53,015 nucleotides of DNA from the NCBI GenBank assembly GCA_045604705.1, contig JAZUOO010000003.1:1-53015 (forward strand), in the 5' to 3' direction. Position numbers and translations under genes: made by a program. The notes below the pieces were generated by a model, which did not search any database, was not told the origin of the DNA, and was given only the letters and a program-made list of their open reading frames with translations. Below are positions 50,396 through 53,015 of the stretch, piece by piece; position 1 is the first letter of the stretch, and each line of letters begins with the position of its first letter. Source of the DNA: SIG622 sp045604705 (GTDB lineage Bacteria; Bacillota; Clostridia; Oscillospirales; CAG-382).

Positions 50396-51145
50396 TCACT
50401 GTTTCGCGTATGAAAGAAGATTTATAAGTGCTTGTGCACCCGTGTCAAAACGGTAAGTGGAAACCTCTGCCAATTCGGGGCATCTGTCACCGATGCAGTA
50501 AGATAGCTTTGCGCCCTTTGTCATACAGACGTCGTTTCCTCTGTCGCCAAGGACTGCCGTATCGTATTTTGTAAGCATCAGTCGCATTTGGAGATCCGAA
50601 AGTGCGGTTCCCTTATTGCTGTATCTGTTGACATACTGAGCTGTTTTGTTCGTGCCGTCCCAATGGGTACGGATACCGCAATGGTCGGGCAAATTAATCT
50701 TGTCACCGTAAGAGGTTATTTTGAATATTTTATCCTTGATACCGTACACACAGTCAATGGAACTGCAGTTGAATCTTGCAGCGTCTTCCGGTACATTGCC
50801 GAAGCAATAGTTTTCAAAGGCACCGTGAAGTACAAAGGATAGCTCGTTAGACTTATTTTTAAAGAAAAGCTCAATATCACTTGTTTCTATCTTTCTCGCA
50901 TACAACACTTTGCCATCTTTTACTGTCATTGCGCCATCACAGCAGATATAATATATCCTGTCACGGAACATGGGAAGATAGTCAACCAGCTCACCGTATG
51001 TTCTGCCCGATGAGATTGCGAATGTACATCCCACATCCAATATTGCTTCTATTGCACAGATAACATCGTCGGTTATGCCATTTTGATTATATGGCAAAAG
51101 TGTCCCGTCGAGGTCCGATACTATAAGTTTCAGCATATTTTTCAT
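50396..51145 (-). CDS. Cof-type HAD-superfamily phosphatase
   Basis: 249 aa from the ATG at 51145 (MKNMLKLIVSDLDGTLLPYN). The HAD motif I is DLDGTL (residues 10-15), motif II SGRTYGEL (about 45), and motif IV GDRGNDVCM (about 197-205). The C2-type cap lies between. Members dephosphorylate sugar phosphates or cofactors. AAGGGA is 12 bases before the ATG, and an in-frame ATG directly follows that site at 51157. It is the gene next upstream of the BMC locus but has its own terminator, so a link to the pathway is only possible. Confidence 0.88.
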   Translation of the reverse strand: MKNMLKLIVSDLDGTLLPYNQNGITDDVICAIEAILDVGCTFAISSGRTYGELVDYLPMFRDRIYYICCDGAMTVKDGKVLYARKIETSDIELFFKNKSNELSFVLHGAFENYCFGNVPEDAARFNCSSIDCVYGIKDKIFKITSYGDKINLPDHCGIRTHWDGTNKTAQYVNRYSNKGTALSDLQMRLMLTKYDTAVLGDRGNDVCMTKGAKLSYCIGDRCPELAEVSTYRFDTGAQALINLLSYAKQ

Positions 51146-51190
51146 TTTTATAACCATTCCCTTAGTTGTACCGTAAGTTTATGCGGTATG

Positions 51191-51230
51191 AAGTTCACTT
51201 AGTGAACTTTAAAGAATTCTTGGAATTCTT
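51191..51230. repeat. Pair of palindromes in the gap before the HAD gene
   Basis: AAGTTCACT-T-AGTGAACTT (51191-51209) followed by AAGAATTC-TTG-GAATTCTT (51212-51230). The flanks TTTATGCGGTAT and ATACGCTTTGATAAA are also partly complementary, so the whole 51179-51246 can fold into a two-armed structure, like a small non-autonomous palindromic element. No U tract. Confidence 0.6.
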
Positions 51231-51296
51231 ATACGCTTTGATAAATGACTTTCAAAAGACAGTCAAGTCAAAACTTTGATTTGAAAAATTTATTTT

Positions 51297-51548
51297 TCAG
51301 ACTTTATCATCAAAAAGAGTAAGAAGCTTCTTCTTCATTCTTGCTTTTTTTTCCTCTGTCTCTTCTTTATCGGCAATTATTTCGTTTATTACGCCGTCTT
51401 TATCAAAAGAAACATATACTATATCGTTTTCGAAAAGTTCGTCGGGGAATTTATCGGCAGGTACCTCAATTTGAATGTCATCCACACAGCTTAATAAAAC
51501 TATTATACCTTCCTCGATTCTATCAATAACATACTTTTCCTTTTTCAT
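51297..51548 (-). CDS. DUF3006 family protein
   Basis: 83 aa from the ATG at 51548, with TGAGG 8 bases upstream; longer in-frame starts would overlap the preceding gene out of frame. Short beta-barrel beginning KKEKYVIDRIEEGIIVLLS, with a valine/isoleucine-rich VPADKFPDELFENDIVYVSFD middle and a charged Lys/Glu helix at the end. DUF3006 genes are often found right after ComEC-like metallo-hydrolases, as here (13 bases). Function unknown. Confidence 0.75.
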   Translation of the reverse strand: MKKEKYVIDRIEEGIIVLLSCVDDIQIEVPADKFPDELFENDIVYVSFDKDGVINEIIADKEETEEKKARMKKKLLTLFDDKV

Positions 51549-51561
51549 GTCAAAAACCTCA

Positions 51562-52395
51562 TCAGTATGAAATATGTATCTCGGAAAGCCCGTCCATACC
51601 ACTGACATAATGTTCAACGGTTCCGAGAGCTTCAAGAAGTCTGCGTGTTTCTCTGTAGGTCTCCCCCGACTCAGTACCTGCACGAAGAAGCTGTTCGGGT
51701 GCACTCCAAAGACAAACATCCGGGGTTGCGTGAGCATATATTTCAGAGAGTGTACCGCGTATTCCGTGATTTGCCATCTGAATCATATCACAGTTGAGTT
51801 CTGTCTTGTAACGCTCAAGCATGAAAATAGTCGCCTCACGCATTATGTCGCCAAGGAAAAGAATGGATGTGCAGTACATATTGAATTTATATACCGCACT
51901 TGTGTTATTTATGTAGTCCTCGGTATAATTGCCGTCACCGCCGGAGAATACTCTTATCATTGTTCGTCCAAGCTTTATTCTGTCTCCTGCGTGAACCGAA
52001 ACCGTCGGAATACCGCTTCCTTTTATAAGTGTTGTACAAAGTGCGGCGAATGGAGCAGATTCCGGTTCAAGCTTTTCAACTTTTTCAAGATTTACATGGG
52101 AATAGAATATTTTCAGAATCTTTATATCCTTGGGCATATCAGCGAGAATGCTTGTCAGCGCTCCGGCATGCCCCGGGTGAGGATGGGTTATAAACCATGC
52201 TGTAACTTCTCCGGCACATTTTTCCCTAATCATATTTACAAGCAAATTCGCATTTTCCGCGTGACCACCATCAATTATAAAGCTTCTTCCGTCGGCAGCG
52301 TTTATGATATAGCCCATTCCCGTTTTTCCCTCAGAGCACGGAAGCTGCCAAAGAACGTAATCCTTATCCGGTACAAGTCTGTATTTAGGTGACAT
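51562..52395 (-). CDS. ComEC/Rec2-like metallo-beta-lactamase-fold protein with altered metal motif
   Basis: 277 aa from the ATG at 52395, with GAAAGGAG 7 bases upstream. No signal peptide; stand-alone MBL domain like the C-terminal part of ComEC. The strand-turn FIIDGGHAENAN (about residues 44-55) is present. The metal motif HxHxDH reads HPHPGH (about 72-77), so the aspartate that binds the second metal and activates water is Gly. Further blocks SILFLGDI (about 180) and MANHGIRGT (about 205) remain. Activity is therefore uncertain. Two-gene unit with DUF3006. Confidence 0.8.
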   Translation of the reverse strand: MSPKYRLVPDKDYVLWQLPCSEGKTGMGYIINAADGRSFIIDGGHAENANLLVNMIREKCAGEVTAWFITHPHPGHAGALTSILADMPKDIKILKIFYSHVNLEKVEKLEPESAPFAALCTTLIKGSGIPTVSVHAGDRIKLGRTMIRVFSGGDGNYTEDYINNTSAVYKFNMYCTSILFLGDIMREATIFMLERYKTELNCDMIQMANHGIRGTLSEIYAHATPDVCLWSAPEQLLRAGTESGETYRETRRLLEALGTVEHYVSGMDGLSEIHISY

Positions 52396-52582
52396 ATCCG
52401 CACTCCTTTCCAAAAATCAGGATACGAAAAATCAATCGCCACACACCGGTAGCGATAGAGGACTCGATTCGTATTAAGTATATCACCACTTTGTGACGAT
52501 TTCTCCGACATTTTGTTTACTTTGTTAACCTTTAGTAAACATTAGGAAACAATCATAGTTATTTTATGGATAAATATGTCAA

Positions 52583-53015
52583 TTATGATATTTCCGTGAC
52601 TTTTATTGTTGCATTCTTGACAAAAAATTTTATATTATATCCATAAAACTCAAAAGAGTACACTCTGTCGCCATCGGCAATATAGGCAGGACGAGGATCC
52701 TGCGAAAGTATGCCGTAGAGCTCCTCTCTGTGTTGTACGGGAAATTCGTTGATAATTTCTTCGGGGATATCCACCTTCAGAGTTACTCCTACCTTTTTAT
52801 AGGATGTGTCCAAAGCGAAGCCGGATGATGCGTTTTCTATTCTGTCAGCAAAAGGAAGATACGGCTTTATGTCTATAATCGGGGTTTTATCCACCATATC
52901 TGCACCTTTGACGTGAAGTACCGTTCCATATTTCTTTGTTTGCTCTATACTTAAAAGCTCAAGAACTGACATTCCTATAAAGTTTGGTCTGAAGGGCGAC
53001 CTTGTTGCGAAAACT
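52583..53015 (-). CDS. trmO: tRNA (N6-threonylcarbamoyladenosine37-N6)-methyltransferase TrmO, N-terminus cut by window edge
   Basis: 143 residues visible; the frame continues past the right edge. Before the first in-window ATG (52972) the frame encodes VFATRSPFRPNFIGMSVLEL, the most conserved TrmO/TsaA block, so that ATG is internal. Next come LHVKGADMVDKTPIIDIKPYLPFAD (about 20-45 residues later). Uses SAM to methylate t6A37 of tRNA-Thr. The C-terminal extension with QHREELYGILSQDPRPAYIADGD matches the usual second domain. Confidence 0.92.
   Translation of the reverse strand, partial: VFATRSPFRPNFIGMSVLELLSIEQTKKYGTVLHVKGADMVDKTPIIDIKPYLPFADRIENASSGFALDTSYKKVGVTLKVDIPEEIINEFPVQHREELYGILSQDPRPAYIADGDRVYSFEFYGYNIKFFVKNATIKVTEIS

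Noticed and set aside
50184..50399. 71-codon minus-strand frame upstream of the dehydratase
   Set aside because: It covers the terminator, operator array and promoter; the coding look is due to the repeats.

Overview
The window looks like chromosome of an anaerobic, spore-forming, low-GC Clostridia member of gut type (Oscillospirales or Lachnospirales-like). Supporting genes are a PolC-type replicative polymerase, the sporulation proteins YunB and YlmC/YmxH, a type III glutamine synthetase, HPr, the DXP isoprenoid pathway, TTGACA/TATAAT promoters with 17-bp spacers, and strong AGGAGG-like ribosome binding sites. Species cannot be read from the sequence alone.

Layout. 1-140: right end of an IS3-family element cut by the window edge. 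0.2-8 kb: housekeeping and nitrogen/carbon genes (Mrp, YunB, a degenerate NagB-like protein, YlmC, ornithine carbamoyltransferase, malic enzyme, glutamine synthetase III). 8.0-8.6 kb: a single tRNA-Gln(CUG) with its own promoter and terminator, then a decayed gene. 8.6-24 kb: MATE transporter and Gfo/Idh oxidoreductase, NrdR, an M23-like protein without metal ligands, RibF and a D,D-carboxypeptidase, UvrC-RsmD, HPr, two DUF4330-like proteins, an O-antigen-ligase-like membrane protein, RimM-TrmD. 24-35 kb: the conserved block pyrH-frr-uppS-cdsA-dxr-rseP-ispG-polC, all on the minus strand. 35-37.4 kb: a PfkB sugar kinase and an SseB-like protein.

37.5-50.2 kb is the accessory highlight: a glycyl-radical bacterial microcompartment (BMC) locus of the fucose/rhamnose (1,2-propanediol) type, in two minus-strand transcription units. 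Unit 1 (promoter about 50.24 kb): diol dehydratase, its radical-SAM activase, a EutS/PduU shell protein, EutP/PduV. Unit 2 (promoter about 45.85 kb): class II aldolase, a GlcG/PduO-C-like protein, a zinc alcohol dehydrogenase, four hexameric shell proteins, a EutN vertex protein, PduS, PduT, a DeoR regulator, and PduQ. The expected flow is sugar phosphate to DHAP plus lactaldehyde (aldolase), lactaldehyde to 1,2-propanediol, propanediol to propanal (glycyl radical enzyme), propanal to 1-propanol (PduQ). No CoA-acylating aldehyde dehydrogenase (PduP) and no phosphotransacylase (PduL) lie in the locus, so as written it is purely reductive. PduS/PduT are candidates for bringing electrons into the lumen.

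The most notable signals are: (1) both BMC promoters carry the same array of four or five TGTKGTTTT repeats at 10-11-bp phasing directly upstream of -35, a likely operator for the locus DeoR protein; (2) one shell gene encodes a 29-residue N-terminal extension that contains a second, well-placed ribosome binding site and start, suggesting two products from one gene; (3) the missing oxidative branch; (4) encapsulation-peptide-like helices on three cargo proteins. 50.4-53 kb: a Cof-type HAD phosphatase, a MBL-fold protein with a changed metal motif plus DUF3006, and the truncated tRNA methyltransferase TrmO.
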